Shown piece by piece: positions 1 to 11,327 of a stretch of 64,000 nt of DNA. Position numbers and translations under genes: made by a program. The notes under the pieces are model-generated. The model searched no databases. It saw only the letters and a program-made list of their open reading frames with translations, and was not told where the DNA came from. The DNA is from Prorocentrum cordatum (taxonomy: Eukaryota; Sar; Dinophyceae; Prorocentrales; Prorocentraceae), in contig CAUYUJ010007413.1 of NCBI GenBank assembly GCA_963575745.1, positions 72,001 to 136,000 on the forward strand, in the 5' to 3' direction. Every line of letters begins with the position of its first letter. Within the stretch, counting starts at the first letter, position 1.

Positions 1-50
1 GACGTGAAACCGAATGACCGACTGCCGATCATCGAGCAAACGCATGAGAC

Positions 51-2072
51 TTGCTGCAGGAAGAAACGCTGCATCATGAAGAAGCAGAGTCTGGGGAGAG
101 CCACTCTAGCAATTCAGTCACGCAGGTAGTTACGAATGGATATTTCGGGGGATACATTGGCAAGCGACAGCCCGCGGGCACTTTGGAGACCAAGAAATGC
201 GTAGACAAGCTGTTTACCTTGAGGGCGAAGATACAGGGCAGGGGGGAAGCGGCGCAGCTCAGAGCAAGCAGCGGGAGACTGATAACGGAACTCGAGATGA
301 ACAGCACGTGCCGAGGCGCCGTGGAAGTGTGCAACCTGTGCTGTAATCTGGACCAGAGCGACCTTCTGAAGGCAGAGTGCATCCGGACGTTCCACGAGCA
401 TTCGATTGATGGGCGAGCGTGGATGAACAAGTTGGAAACATCCCAGAATGCGTCGCAGATGAAGGACAGCAGCGCGACGACGTACGCGCAGCCGGCTCGC
501 AAACCTCACGTGAGGACAGACCGATCGAGAGTGAACGAGTTCGACGCCTACGGATATCGCCCTGTGCAGCACCCTTGGAAGTTATTGTCGGCGTACGAGT
601 TCTTGCGGCAGTGGAGGTGCGAACCACTACTGGTTCCGACGCACTACTTGAACCGCAACCTGCCACCGCGAACTGCGTGGACAAAAGAAGGCCAACAATT
701 AATCAGGAGCAAGCAGTACAAGGATGGGGATGTCGCCGCCAAGCCTGGAGAGCATTACATAGCAGTGACACCCGAGGCCGACGAGTATTTCGTGTTTCCG
801 CAGGACGCAGGTGTCTTCTGCCACTCATGGGTTCTGGTCAGGAAAGCGAGGCCGGACGTGGTGGTCATCGAAGGCATGCCCATGCCCAGCGTACACAAAA
901 GTTTTACGTACAACGCTCAGTATTGCAGTTTATTTCTCCGTCCCTGGACGCTCTATGGAGGAGACGTGACTGTGCCTCACCTGAGTATGTTGGGGATGGA
1001 GTCAACGGTACTGCGGCATTGGCAGGAGGCCCAGCACCAGTCGCCCCAAGTTCGAGCTTCGTGTAGGCTGACCAAGAAGACAACCACAACAGGGACGCCA
1101 TCGACGCTGGACAGCGTATCCTGGAAGACCGCTTGGGACGAGTACGTTCGCGGGAACGTGGTCAGCCAAGCGGCGGCGAAACTCATCCAGAGTTTCCTGT
1201 TGAATACGATGGCGTCGTCCGGCAAGGCGGCAGATGATCAGAGCGAGGCAGATGCATCGGAGGAAGAGCAAGATATGCCTCCGCTGAGGCTCCCTGGTGG
1301 AAAGTTTCAACAACTGCTCCAATCGGCCAAAGAAGAGGACAGCCTCGGCGAGAAGTGGACCGCCTCGGCGAAAGCGAAGGTGAAAGCTTCGGAGAACAGC
1401 CGAGCGAAGAAAAGTGCCCGACTGCACGAGTATGAACAAAGTCATCGAATCGGAGAGCGAGTGTGGAAAACGGAACCATCTGCCGTCGAGGCTGGCGACC
1501 GTGGATGCCCAGGAAACATCTTCGAGGATGCGTGCCAAGAGCACCTCGCAGCTCTATCCGCAGGTGGCACGAGCCAGAAGGCGCACGATGCTCCCTTCGA
1601 CGAGAAGCGAGATGCTGCTGCTTCGTTCAACCCTGCAGGCAATGGCTTGACCACCATAGACAAAGTGTTTGCTTCCATATTGGCGAGCTCGAAGATCCCG
1701 AACGAGAAACAGCGCCAGTTTCTCGAGCACTTCGTTCGACGTTTGAAGATTGAGTGGCTGGAGAAGCAACAGGGCAACGTGAACCAGAATTCCGGGGAGC
1801 CTCTGCTGGACGTAGTGCACGGATTTTCAGGCACTGGGAAAAGTGCCGTCATTGGGTGGATGCGGTATTTAATGGAAGATGGTCTCGGTTGGGAGCACGG
1901 CGTTCAGTTCGTTTGCTTGGCGTTTCAAAATGCCATGGCGGCGCAGATCAACGGTCACACGGTGCACCACTGGAGCGGCATCCCGGCGCGGAACGACGAC
2001 GGGAATGCCACGGGCGACAGGCGCATGCAGTCCATGAAGTGCGGGGCCCTGCGCGTGATCATCATCGACGAG
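51..2072 (+). CDS. PIF1-like helicase, 5' exon (possibly Helitron-derived)
   Basis: This open frame of 674 codons ends at the Walker B motif of a PIF1-type superfamily 1 helicase. The Walker A motif GFSGTGKS is at residues 591-598 and IIIDE is at 670-674, and both are needed for ATP-driven DNA unwinding. The roughly 550 residues before them include an acidic/charged linker and a conserved-looking N-terminal block (NGYFGGYIGKRQPAG near residue 30) that I do not recognise firmly. Coupling a long N-terminal region to a PIF1 domain is typical of Helitron RepHel proteins, so a transposon origin is inferred. The listed start is a TTG just after an in-frame TGA at 45-47. Bases 1-47 are open in another frame, so the true 5' end probably lies upstream of the window, joined by a frameshift or splice. 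Confidence 0.6.
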
Positions 2073-2538
2073 GTCCCGAAGGCACCGAACGAGTCACTCC
2101 ATGGAGTGCATCGTTCGTTGCCCTCGTCGTGGTGTGAGTCGTTCGGGCTCCTCGTGTGTGGGTCGTTGGGGCTCCTCCTCTTGGTGTGAGTCGTTCGGGC
2201 CCCTCGTCCTGGTGTGAGGCGTTCGAGCTCCTCGTGGTGCGAGTCGCTGGAGCCCTTCGTCCTTTTGTGAGTTGTTCGGGCCCCTCCTCCTGGTGCGAGT
2301 CGTTGGAGTTCGTGGTCGTGTGAGTCGTTCGGGCCCCTCGTCCTGGTGTGAGTCGTTCGGGCTTCACGTGGTGTGAGTCGTTCGGGCTCTTCGTCACCTC
2401 CAACGGCGGCGTCTGGGCAAATTCTGATAATCCTCTAGTGCGTCCCAGGCGTCTCCATGTTTGCAAGACCTGTGGAGGCAATGAGCATAGCTCAGCGCAC
2501 ACAGAAAAAGAGATATGTTCTGTATGTAACATTTCCAG
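2073..2538 (+). other. Intron filled with GTGAGTCGTTCGGGC repeats
   Basis: Removing this 466-bp segment joins IIIDE in phase 0 to VSMMSAELL, giving the uninterrupted PIF1 signature IIIDEVSMMSAELL. It starts with GT and ends with AG. AGGT spans both junctions (2071-2074 and 2537-2540). Positions 2110-2395 are degenerate tandem units of about 28 bp with the core GTGTGAGTCGTTCGGGC. Each unit contains GTGAGT, which is itself a strong 5' splice-site consensus. The same repeat occurs outside genes at 6027-6356, 6963-7135 and 8228-8302. Confidence 0.7.
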
Positions 2539-3722
2539 GTGAGCATGATGTCCGCGGAGCTGCTGGGCACCCTGGAACGAGTGGTCAGTGCCGCTGTCCG
2601 GGTGAGGGGCACATACAAGAAGAGGGCGGGGGAATTGCATCGCGCCTTCGGGGGAGTGAACGTGGTCATGTGCGCTGATTTTTGGCAGTTGCACCCCGTG
2701 ACGGGCACCTTCCTGGCATCCAACCCTCTGGACGTGCCCGCAGGGTGCGCGCACCGCGCGTTGGAGCTGTTCTGGCAAGACGGCGTCGGCAGCGTGCGAT
2801 CTTTCTGGCAGCTGACCGAATTGGTGAGGTGTGACGATGCTTGGTATAACTCGTTTCTGGGCCAGTGCAGAGTTGGAAACCTCAGCATGGAGGACTACAG
2901 CTACTTCCACGGGCTCCCGACGTTGACGTCCCCGAGCGCGGGTAAGTGCGTTTGCAACGACGACGTGGTGGACGACCCAGTACTGGGCCCGTATCGCAAG
3001 ACTTGGGGGGGCGCTTTTCAAGAGGGTGCGCCGACATGGCGGCGCTTCTGAAGTCGCCAGAGGGCGAGTGCGAGGGGTGCCGTGCGGAGCGAGGCAAGAG
3101 ACACAGGGTTCTGACCGACACTGACTCGCTGGCGCCAGAGCTTCGCATGAGCCCATTCAGCGGCGCACCTGCTCTGTACACCTTCAACGTGCCCAGGTAC
3201 TTCGCGACGAACCTGCGCGCGAGGGAGTTTGCCAGGCAGAAGAACGTTCAGCTCTCGTGGTGCTGCGCTCGAGACGTGCCGCTGCATCCAGGAGATCGCG
3301 ATCTGCCGAAGGAGGAATTGGACGAGAAGTTGTTCTCCTGGCTGAACAGGCACGACCAGGAGACGGGCAACATTCCGAGCATCTACCCATTGGCCAAAGG
3401 CATGCCCATTCGGTTGACGGACAACGTCGATCGTAGCAGACAATTGTACAGACACCGAAAGGGAGTGATTTACGGATGGACTCTGGCGCCTGATTGCAGT
3501 CCCCAGGAGATCGAGGGCGAGTTCATATTGGATAGGTTGCCCTTGGTTATCTATATCCATTTCCCAGAAGCACAGTGGAGCATAGGCAAGCTGCCGACGG
3601 GCGTATACCCGTTGAAGCGAAGATCCAGGACATGGAAAGTCAACAAACACACGGGCATCGAAGCTCGACGCGCGGGCTTCTGGATTCTCCCCGACTTCGC
3701 GTCCACCGCTCACATGATCTAG
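2539..3722 (+). pseudogene. PIF1-like helicase, C-terminal helicase part, frameshifted
   Basis: The frame continues from the upstream exon with SMMSAELL, then NVVMCADFWQLHPVTG (helicase motif III region) and FWQLTELVR. It runs to about 3010, where a run of seven G (3005-3011) breaks the frame. The continuing protein, including ALYTFNVPRYFATNLRAREF and YPLAKGMPIRLTDNVDR, lies in another frame up to a TAG at 3720-3722. One extra G in the run would restore continuity, so this is either a real 1-nt loss or a homopolymer sequencing error. Homology-like coding continues past the TAG in the same frame (GATLEAAFADLQ). Confidence 0.6.
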
Positions 3723-5044
3723 GGGGCGACGTTGGAAGCGGCATTCGCGGACCTGCAGCATTGGTCCAGCAGGGCGTCCATGACAGCTCAGATTGCTGCC
3801 TACGTATGCTTGTCCAGAGTGAAGCGATTGCCAAACATCTGCGTCATGCAGCCGTCTGCGTCATCGGCCTAGGCAACCCAGTGGGGCCCGAGCGACTGAT
3901 GCGGAAGCTGTCTGGCCAGATCACAGCAGACGAGGCGATCCATGAATGGAGTACGCTTGATGACGAGGCCGCTGAAGCTGAGAAGATGGGCCCCATGGCG
4001 AGGCAGCACCTGTGCGCCTGCTGCTACCTCAAAGGGAAGGCAGGAGTACATGCTCGACGCTCGCGGCTTCGGCATGAAAACAGGCGCCGACTTCTACGAG
4101 AAGTACGTGTCGCAAGGGAGGTGGACGAGATGCATGGACTGCGTGGACGAGTTCGGCCCAATGCCTTGTCGGTCTGCGCGGGCGGCCGAGGCTTCCGAAG
4201 GGATGGCCGATGGAAACGCTCCAAGGAGAATCCCGCCAGATCATTCAATATGCAAGCGGTGTGTGGAGCGTGATGACTGGAAGAGAAGCCTGACCCCGCA
4301 GAGCCACGGATGTGCTGCTTGCAAAGATGTTTTTGAGGATGGCGTGTGGGGCGCGAATATTATGAGGCATCATCGGTATTCTGACAGAGACCTCGTGTGC
4401 CCGGGCTGCGCAGAGCGAGGGTTCGCGCCCGGCAACATCGACGAGCACCAGTGCGAAGATTGCTAGGAGCACTTGGGCAGCCTCGCGTTCGACAAGCAAC
4501 TGCTGAAGAATGCGAAGAGGCGGGAGAAGGCCCGTTTGGTATGCTTGGACTGTCAGACGAAGCTGCGGTGCGGAAAGTGTACAACGGCATATGAGCTGAA
4601 GTACTGGTCGAAGACCGAACGCAGGCATCACGCGTCTTCTCGGGGCACAACTTTGGTGTGCAAGGCATGTCGTGCGCAAGGATTCGACCCGCCGGACCTC
4701 GCGACGTACATGTGCCAGAGGTGCTCGTGCAGTTTCGGCGCCCGTAAATTCCATCCAACGCTACTGCGCAACCACAAGCAGCACAATCGCCAGAAGCTAC
4801 AGTGCAAGGAGTGCGTCGCTGACATCAACGAACGAGTGCGCCACCTGCGCCAAGCGTTGCAGAAGAGCAAGCGCAAATGCAAGTGTCATTGCCGCACTAA
4901 CCAAGCTCAATGCCCGCTGACCCCCGTCTATTTTGGAGAGAACGGTGGCCGGGCAGCGACGGAGCGATATCCGCCGACGACCGGAAGTTCTTGGACGAGT
5001 GGCAACCGTTTCCCGAATGGCGGAGCAAAACCTGGGGACAATGA
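3723..5044 (+). pseudogene. Cysteine-rich zinc-binding-like C-terminal region of the helicase gene
   Basis: Coding-like sequence continues through several frames. From 3942 there are repeated CxxC pairs (CMDCVDEFG, CKRCVERDDW, CAACKDVF, CPGCAERGF, CQDC-like CLDCQTKLRCGKC, CKACRAQGF, CQRCSCSFG, CKECVAD), about every 20-40 residues, suggesting an array of zinc-binding units. An in-frame TAG at 4464-4466 splits the region. After CPLTPVYFGE (near 4940) the frame shifts again, and the likely C-terminus ends at the TGA at 5042-5044. With at least two nonsense codons and two or three frameshifts, the copy appears non-functional unless the assembly is error-prone or the transcript is edited. Function of the Cys-rich part is unknown; nucleic-acid binding is a guess. 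Confidence 0.5.
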
Positions 5045-5084
5045 GGTACGGCGCGGAGGGTTTCGGCTCAGATTTGTTACTGGC

Positions 5085-5690
5085 GACACTATCTCTTGGT
5101 ATAGTGAGGCTGAAGTGGGATGTTTCCTCAATGGGATCGGGGGTTCCTGTATACATGGCTACAGCGTCGGTGTCTATCCGAGGGTGGATGTGTCACTACT
5201 CATTTCCCGTGGCGCCTCAGGTGGCCTGTATTATAGGAAACAGCTTGCTGGTGGGACGTGTACTCCACTCAGCTGAACCCCGTACGCTTCAGGTGGGCTC
5301 TACTATAGGCAACAGCTTGCTGGTGGGACTTGTATTATAGTCGGCTGAAGCCCGTATTTTGTTTCTCGGATGCTGGTTGTTGTATTTTTTGTGATGGTGC
5401 TGATCATCCTGTTCTGGTGAAAATGCTGGATATTATATTCAGTGATGGTTCATTGGTGCGAAGATTATTTCTAATTTATAATGTGTCCTCCATTACTGGT
5501 GAGGCTCATACTTACCACTATGGATTTCACGCTGCTATAAGAGAATATCTTTGGTTGCAGTGAGGCTGGACACTGGATGTTGCCTCAATGGGGTCCGTGG
5601 TTTCTGTATACATGGTTGGAACTTCGGTATGTATCTAATGGTGGATGTGCTGCTACTCTGCTTCCGTGGCGCTGCAGATGAGTTTTAATA
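5085..5690. repeat. Two-copy dispersed repeat downstream of the helicase gene
   Basis: A block beginning AGTGAGGCTG and containing TGGGATC/TGGGGTC, TTTCTGTATACATGG and GTGGATGTG occurs at about 5103-5230 and again at 5559-5690 with roughly 80% identity. Between them, a segment containing ATAGGCAACAGCTTGCTGGTGG is repeated at 5231-5262 and 5304-5335. No convincing gene is present. Sequence from 5691 to 6026 shows nothing assignable. Confidence 0.5.
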
Positions 5691-6026
5691 TCGGGCCCGT
5701 TCTTGAGTTCTCTCGTGCTGGTTACCATGATCTGCGGTTGCTATACTGTGCGCGGGTGTGTGTGTTACCCTGGCAGGTGATGGTGCTGGTGACTCAACTC
5801 AGCGTTGGTTCATTGATGGCAGTACCTTGTGACATAGCGCTCGATGCGAAAAACATGTGTGTGCCTCTTCACAGAACTCCCCCTCCGCCTCTGCCTCGTT
5901 TGATTCGTTTCAGTCGTGTCCCTGGGATCTCGCTCTTCTGGGGTCCTGGTTCCATAGCCGGTTCCTGTTGGCTTGGCTTCGGTGGTGCCTCCGATGTCGG
6001 CTATGGTAGTGACTGCCTTTGTTCTG

Positions 6027-6356
6027 GTGTGAGTCGTCCGGGCTCTGCGTCCTGGTGTGAGTCGTTCGGGCTTCCCGTGGTGAGAGTTGTTTGGGCGCCG
6101 CAACCGGGTGTGAGTCGTTCGGGCTCGTCCTCCTGGTGTGGCTCCTTGGGGCTCCTCGTGGTGTGAGTCGTTCGGGGCCCTCGTCGTGGTGTGAGTCGTT
6201 CGGGCTCCTCGTGGCGTGAGTCGTTCGGGCGCCTCCTCCTGCTGCGAGTCGTTCGGGCGCTTCATTTTGGTGTGAGTCGTTCGGGCTCTTCGTGGTGTGA
6301 GTCGTTTGGGCCCTTCGTCGTGGTGTGAGTCGTTCGGGCTCCTCGCGGCGTCAGGC
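6027..6356 (+). repeat. GTGTGAGTCGTTCGGGC minisatellite, intergenic copy
   Basis: Degenerate tandem units of about 27-30 bp alternate between CTCCTCGTGGT and CCCTCGTCCTG style spacers around the core GTGAGTCGTTCGGGC. This is the same family as the helicase intron, here with no detectable exons around it. Confidence 0.8.
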
Positions 6357-6359
6357 GTT

Positions 6360-6640
6360 CGGGCACCCCCTCCCCTTTTGGGGCGTCTGGGGAACCTCTT
6401 GGCGGCCCCGAGGCTTTCGAGGAGTGTCTTGGGTGGCTTGGGGGAGCCTCTTCAGGCCTCACGGGAGCCTCGCGGCGGGCGTTTGGGGCGTCTTTGGGGC
6501 CTCTTGGCGGCCCCAGGGGCTTCCAGGAGCGTCTTGGGTGCCTCGGGGGAGCCTCTCGGGGGCTCTTGCGGGGCATCTTGGGAGCCTCTTGGAGGCCTCT
6601 TGGGGGCCACCTGGGGGCCTCGTGACAACATCGTGGAGCC
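6360..6640 (+). repeat. GCCTCTTGGGG-type tandem repeat
   Basis: Short units of about 20-30 bp built on GGCCTCTTGG / GGAGCCTCTTG recur through the interval. It directly follows a GTGAGTCG array. The same pairing recurs at 8228-8530, so the two repeats travel together. The interval 6641-6962 has no gene; 6690-6760 is a diverged copy of the tandem repeat seen at 8532-8700. Confidence 0.7.
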
Positions 6641-6962
6641 TCTTCCCGTCAGAAGAGGAAATGGAGCCCACAGGCTTCGTGAAATGGATGACGTTGTCTT
6701 GAAGGACGAGGGGGGTCTTCATGAGCGCTGCCCCCTCAGAATGCGAAAGTGGCTCCAAATCGTAGTAAGATCAATGAGTCTTGGTGATTGCTGGGTGCCT
6801 TCGGGTGTCCGACAGTGGGCTGAGATGGTTTATGTTCTCTCGTCCAGTACTGGGAGTACCCTGTGATACATCGCTGCAACAGTAATGGGTGGTATCGCTA
6901 CTGTGCCACACTGGGAGATCAGGCAGTTATCTCCGTGGGTGTGGCTGCTACCTCGGTGCAGT

Positions 6963-7135
6963 GGATTCGTTCGGTGCTCTCCTCCTGGTATGAGTCGTTC
7001 GGGTCCCCCCTCCTGGTCAGAGTCGTTCGGGCCCCTCCTCGATGCGTGAGTCGTTCGGCGAGGGGCCCGAAGGACTCACACAAGGAGGGGCCCGAACGAC
7101 TCACACCAGGGCGAGGGACCCCAAGTACTCACACC
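6963..7135. repeat. Head-to-head GTGAGTCG repeats forming an inverted repeat
   Basis: Units in + orientation (6975-7062) are followed at once by reverse-complement units (7063-7130, for example CCCGAACGACTCAC). The arms can pair across most of their length, with a few mismatches and essentially no loop. Confidence 0.7.
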
Positions 7136-7409
7136 ACCTGCAGTGTGGTCCAGAACGTGCACAGTCTGAGTTCCGTGATTCCTGAGATCTGTTCGACAGG
7201 ACCGATCTTGGAGGCGAGTTACCCTGTCTGCTCCTCTTCCACCTTTCCCTTCTAAGCTGCCGCCTGCTGCCCGCGCCCGGCTTGATGGGCGAACCTGCCT
7301 TGCAGGTGCAGGTCAGAGCTGCGAGCCTGAGCAGGGGAGTCACTTGTGCCGCGTGCGCACTGCAGAACTGCACAGGCAAGATCGCTGGATCGTCGACGCC
7401 GTCGCCCAT

Positions 7410-7600
7410 TCAATCGTCTTCGTCGAAGTCGGCGTTGTCATCGTAAGCATTGTCGTCGTCGTCGTCGGCGTCGTCGCCGCCATCATCGTCCGAGAGGTCG
7501 CCGTCGGGTGAGTCGTCTGAGTCGGTTACATAGAGGACTCGAGGAGGACCGTCTTCTGTCTTGGCTCCCATCGCCTTGTCTCCCTCTTCCTGTTCCTCCT
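7410..7600 (-). CDS. Possible terminal exon with a strongly acidic tail
   Basis: Read on the minus strand, the frame carries GAYEEEQEEGDKAMGAK, then a segment with PPRVLYVTDSDDSPDGDL, then a run rich in Asp ending ADFDEDD and a TGA at 7412-7410. Codon use is varied (GAC, GAT, GAA) rather than a pure repeat, unlike the microsatellites nearby. Upstream on this strand is a pyrimidine-rich tract that could precede a 3' splice site. No domain is recognised; acidic tails are common in chromatin and nucleolar proteins. It could equally be a degenerate GAC repeat read in a lucky frame. Confidence 0.3.
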
Positions 7601-7726
7601 CGTAGGCTCCCCCAACAAAATAGATGTAGAATGATAGAAGAAGAGGCAGGAAGAAAAAGACACAGGGGATATGTGCGAGGGCACGCGGAGACGCGCCTGA
7701 AACACATCACGGTCGGCTAGTAGGAG

Positions 7727-7733
7727 GAGTAGC

Positions 7734-7797
<64 letters not shown>

Positions 7798-7966
7798 ATA
7801 TTAGTAGTAATAGTAGCAACAGTCGTAGTCATAGTATTAGTAGCAGGTATAGGTGTAGTAGATGGAGTGATTACATGAGTAGTTCGAGGTGTAGTAGTAG
7901 TAGCTCAAGATATAGTAGAAGTAGGAATCGTCGTGTTCATAGTAGCAGTAGTAGTACTCGTACGTG

Positions 7967-8040
<74 letters not shown>

Positions 8041-8054
8041 CGTAGTCGTAGTCA

Positions 8055-8090
<36 letters not shown>

Positions 8091-8192
8091 CAGGTATTGG
8101 TATACTAGATGGAGTGATTACATGAGTAGTTCGAGGTGTAGTAGTAGTAGTAGTAGCTCTAGATGAACTAAAAGTAGGAATCGTTTTTTTAA
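7727..8192. repeat. Duplicated AGT microsatellite block
   Basis: Two long (AGT)n tracts, 7727-7800 and 7966-8090, are each followed by the same single-copy-like segment (GATGGAGTGATTACATGAGT and about 90 further bases, at 7861 and 8111). A unit of about 230 bp has therefore been duplicated in tandem. The open frames here encode only Ser, Leu, Thr or Tyr homopolymers and are not genes. Confidence 0.85.
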
Positions 8193-8227
8193 CCGTAACA
8201 GTACCAGCAATAGTGTTCGTACACAGT

Positions 8228-8530
8228 AGCAGTCGTTCGGGCTCTTCGTGGTGTGAGTCGTTCGGGCCCCTCGTCCTCGTGTGAGTCGTTGGGGCTCCTC
8301 GTGGGGCCTCTTGGGAGCCTCTTGGGGCCTCTTGGGGCCTCTTGGGGGCCTCTTGGGGGCCTCTGGGGAGCCTCTTGAGGGCCTCGTGGGCCCTCTTGAC
8401 GCCTCTTGAGGGCCTCTTGGGGGTTTCTTTGGAGCCTCTTGGGACCGCTTGAAGGCCTCTGGGGAGCCTCCGGGAGGCCTCTTGGGAGCCTCCGGGGCGC
8501 CTCTTGGGGCCATCTTGGAGCCTCGTGCGA
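8228..8530 (+). repeat. GTGAGTCG repeat followed by CTCTTGGGG repeat
   Basis: Three GTGAGTCGTTCGGGC units (8228-8302) run into GGCCTCTTGGGG/GGAGCCTCTTG units (8303-8530), the same order as at 6027-6640. The pair probably forms one composite dispersed repeat. Confidence 0.75.
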
Positions 8531-8531
8531 C

Positions 8532-8760
8532 CTCCTCAGAAGAGCCAATGAAAGTTGCCCCCTGAAAAGGACAAAATGACGCCAAAACCTTCGTAACATC
8601 AATAATTTTGCTATGAAGGACGATGAGCGCGGCCCCCTCAGGACGCCAAAATGGGGCCAAAACCTTAGTAACATCAATGATTTTGGCTTCCAAGAAGAGC
8701 AGAGGGGCCAAACTGCATCCCCCCGTCGGGGCCAGAATCCTCGTGAGGGTCGTCGTTTTT
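8532..8760 (+). repeat. Tandem repeat of about 80 bp with GCCAAAACCTT core
   Basis: Two to three diverged units contain GACGCCAAAATGGGGCCAAA, CCTTAGTAACATCAATGATT and GGCTTCCAAG/GCTATGAAGG. A further diverged copy lies at 6690-6760. The interval 8761-9582 has no supported gene or RNA. Confidence 0.6.
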
Positions 8761-9582
8761 TGGCCCTCCCAGGAGCAGAAAAAGACCCCCCTGACACCAC
8801 CCGGGACTCCCTGTCCAGGTCCAGGGGGAGGGGGTAGGGGGAGGGGTAAACCCCTCCCCGAAGGGGAAGATAGGGCGTTAGGGGGTTGAAAACAGAGAGA
8901 GCTCGCTAAACCACTCACGCCCAAAGGGCTGGTGGGACTCTAAAAAGGGCGACCGCAGAAGGTCGGTTGCCACCCAGAGCCAGGTCAAGTATACCTGGTG
9001 GACGACCAGCCCCCGTTTCCAGCCTTTGGGACCGCGAGAACAGGGGGCGTGGTCCGAGTAGGGCCTTTAGCTGTGTACTGTTGAGATGCGCTGCAGGGGC
9101 GTTCATAGACCTCCGTGACTGTGCGCCGAGGCACTGCGGGTTTTAATTATCCTTTCTAGAACCCTGGAAGGAGTGGTGACCCCGAGGGGTGTCCGAGGAG
9201 GAGCGGGCCCACCGCCCGCTCCCCGCTCGGCCAGGCGGCGTGCTCGGGATCTTGTGTGTTACGGACGCCATCAATTCTTGACATGCCCGCAGGCCCTTTT
9301 GTTCGAGCTGCGTTGGAGGAGAAAGAGCCCCAATATACGCTTTCCCCACGCTTCCGCGTAGCTTCCGCCATTATCTGGTAAACCGAGTAATCGAGTATCT
9401 GATTCTAAGACACCTTCCCGCTCTCTGGGCCAGCGTGTCTGAGCCAGCCTGCTGGAAAGCTGGCCCAGTTTCTGGAACACGTTCGTCTCTCCAGCAGGAA
9501 CAACAAGTTGCCCAGGCTCGTAATATTTTAACGATGAACTGCCGGAATGCTGGCCAAGGCTTCTTAAATCGCCGACGTCGCC

Positions 9583-9700
9583 GACGCATCGCCGATGCAT
9601 CGCTGATGCATCACTGATGCATCGGTGATGCATCGGCGATGCGGCGCGACCCTCCATCCCCATCTATTCGGGCCCCATCTAGGAAGCCTCTAACCCTGTG
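9583..9700 (-). repeat. GATGCATCGGC element, inverted copy
   Basis: GATGCATCG units at 9586-9640 are followed by GGCGCGACCCTCC...GGGCCCCATCTAGGAAGCCT. This is the reverse complement of the arrangement at 14190-14280 (AGGCCTCCC...GTCTCGCCGCTATCGCC then GATGCATTGGCGATG), so it is the same dispersed element in opposite orientation. Nothing recognisable follows to 10265. Confidence 0.55.
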
Positions 9701-10265
9701 TTGGGGACTCGGTTGTAATCGGCCGGGCAGATACCTTTCATTCGTCGTCACGGGCATGTTTCGTTTCGAAGTCCTCGTCACAACTCACCATCCACTCCGG
9801 AAAGGGAGTCGTGTTTTTGGTAACGCTGTGTTGCGCCAAGTTTGTGGTTGTGGATTGGGTTGGGGTAGATCTTGTTGGGGCATCGAAAGTCAGGAGCACT
9901 TCTGCCGTGCCGTGGGGGAGCCTCCCTCAATCATAAGACATGCTTGTGTTTGTTGTGCATCGCCGCTTCGGGCCATTGCCCCAAAACCCGCCTCTGGCCA
10001 GTGCCCCGTCGAGGATCCAGGATGGTGGCTTTCGGACGTTTTTGGCAATTCTTGTGCTTACGGATGCCTCTGGCTGCCTCCAGGGAGCTTTGTGGACCTC
10101 CCAACGTAGCGTTTTTCTCTTATTGTGATTTCTTGTTCCCACGTTTCCTAATGTTGGTTTCTGCTTATTGATGTGGCGCCTCCGCCTCCTCTTCCTATTC
10201 CCCACCTTCTCCCTCCTCCCTCCTCCTTTTTCTCCATTTCCTCACCCCTTCCTCTTCCTCCTCCT

Positions 10266-11075
10266 CCTCGTCGCTCATACTTGGACCCTTCATACTCAGA
10301 CTCACTCACGTTCAGTCCGCTCACATCCAGACACACTCACACTCAGCCTCACTCATTCTTAGACTCACTGACCTTCATACCCGCTCACATACCGACTCAC
10401 TCACACTCAGGCTCACTCACACACAGACCCACTCTCACACATCCCACTCTTACTCTCATTCGCAATCATAGTCAGACACACTCATTCTTCTGCGCACTTA
10501 CGCATGGGCCCACTCATACACAGACCACTCACAATCAGATGCACTCACACTCAGAGTCGCTCGCAGTCAGACTCACTGACACTCAGACACAATCACACTC
10601 GGACTCCCTCACACAGACCACTCACACTTATATTCGCAGATTGTGAGCATGTCTTGAGCGAGGCGCTGACTTTAGTACCCCGAGGGGGGCCGCCAGGGGG
10701 TATTTCAGTCGTCCGTTCGGTGCCAGTTTGCCTGTGTTGCTCTCACCCCAGACTTCGTTCCTTTTGGGGTCCGAAACGCATCCGCCCTTAGACCCGCTCG
10801 CTCTCAGACTCGCTCACACTTGCAATCCCTGAGCCCCCGTATTCCCACAACACTCGCAGCCCACAGTCACTCCGTCATTCGTACTTTCGATGATGCACGC
10901 ATAGACACTCACACACATCTATGCTCACACCCGACTCACTCACATACATACTCACTCATTCAATCACGTGGACACCCGTACATACACACCCACTCACACG
11001 CATACTCACTCGCTCTCAGACCCACTGACACGCCGACCCACTCACTCACTCACGCACCTTGTCACACTCGGACGT
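10266..11075 (+). repeat. ACTCAC/ACTCAG hexamer-like satellite, two blocks
   Basis: Degenerate hexamers (ACTCAC, ACTCAG, ACACAC) fill 10280-10640 and 10795-11072. They are separated by about 150 bp containing CCCCGAGGGGGGCCGCCAGG. A similar GGAGCCGCCAGGGAGG segment follows at 11137, hinting at repeated spacer sequence. Confidence 0.75.
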
Positions 11076-11327
11076 ATCCACGGGGGTTCAATGGTCACGG
11101 TGATGTGCCAAGCTGGGCATTCGGGCACCCCAGGGAGGAGCCGCCAGGGAGGGTGACACTCCCCCATTCGCGCCCAGATTGTGGGGATGTTCCAGGTCAG
11201 ACCGCTCTCGTTTGAGAGCCGCAGGCTTACAGCGACACAGCAGGGGTAGCATGTGGGCACGCCAGAGGGAGCCGCCCGGGCAGGTGAGGCTTGTCAGGAG
11301 GAGGAGGAGGAGGAGGCGGAGGAGGCG

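Noticed and set aside
7526-8166. Poly-Leu, poly-Thr and poly-Ser frames
   Set aside because: Direct translations of the AGT microsatellites.
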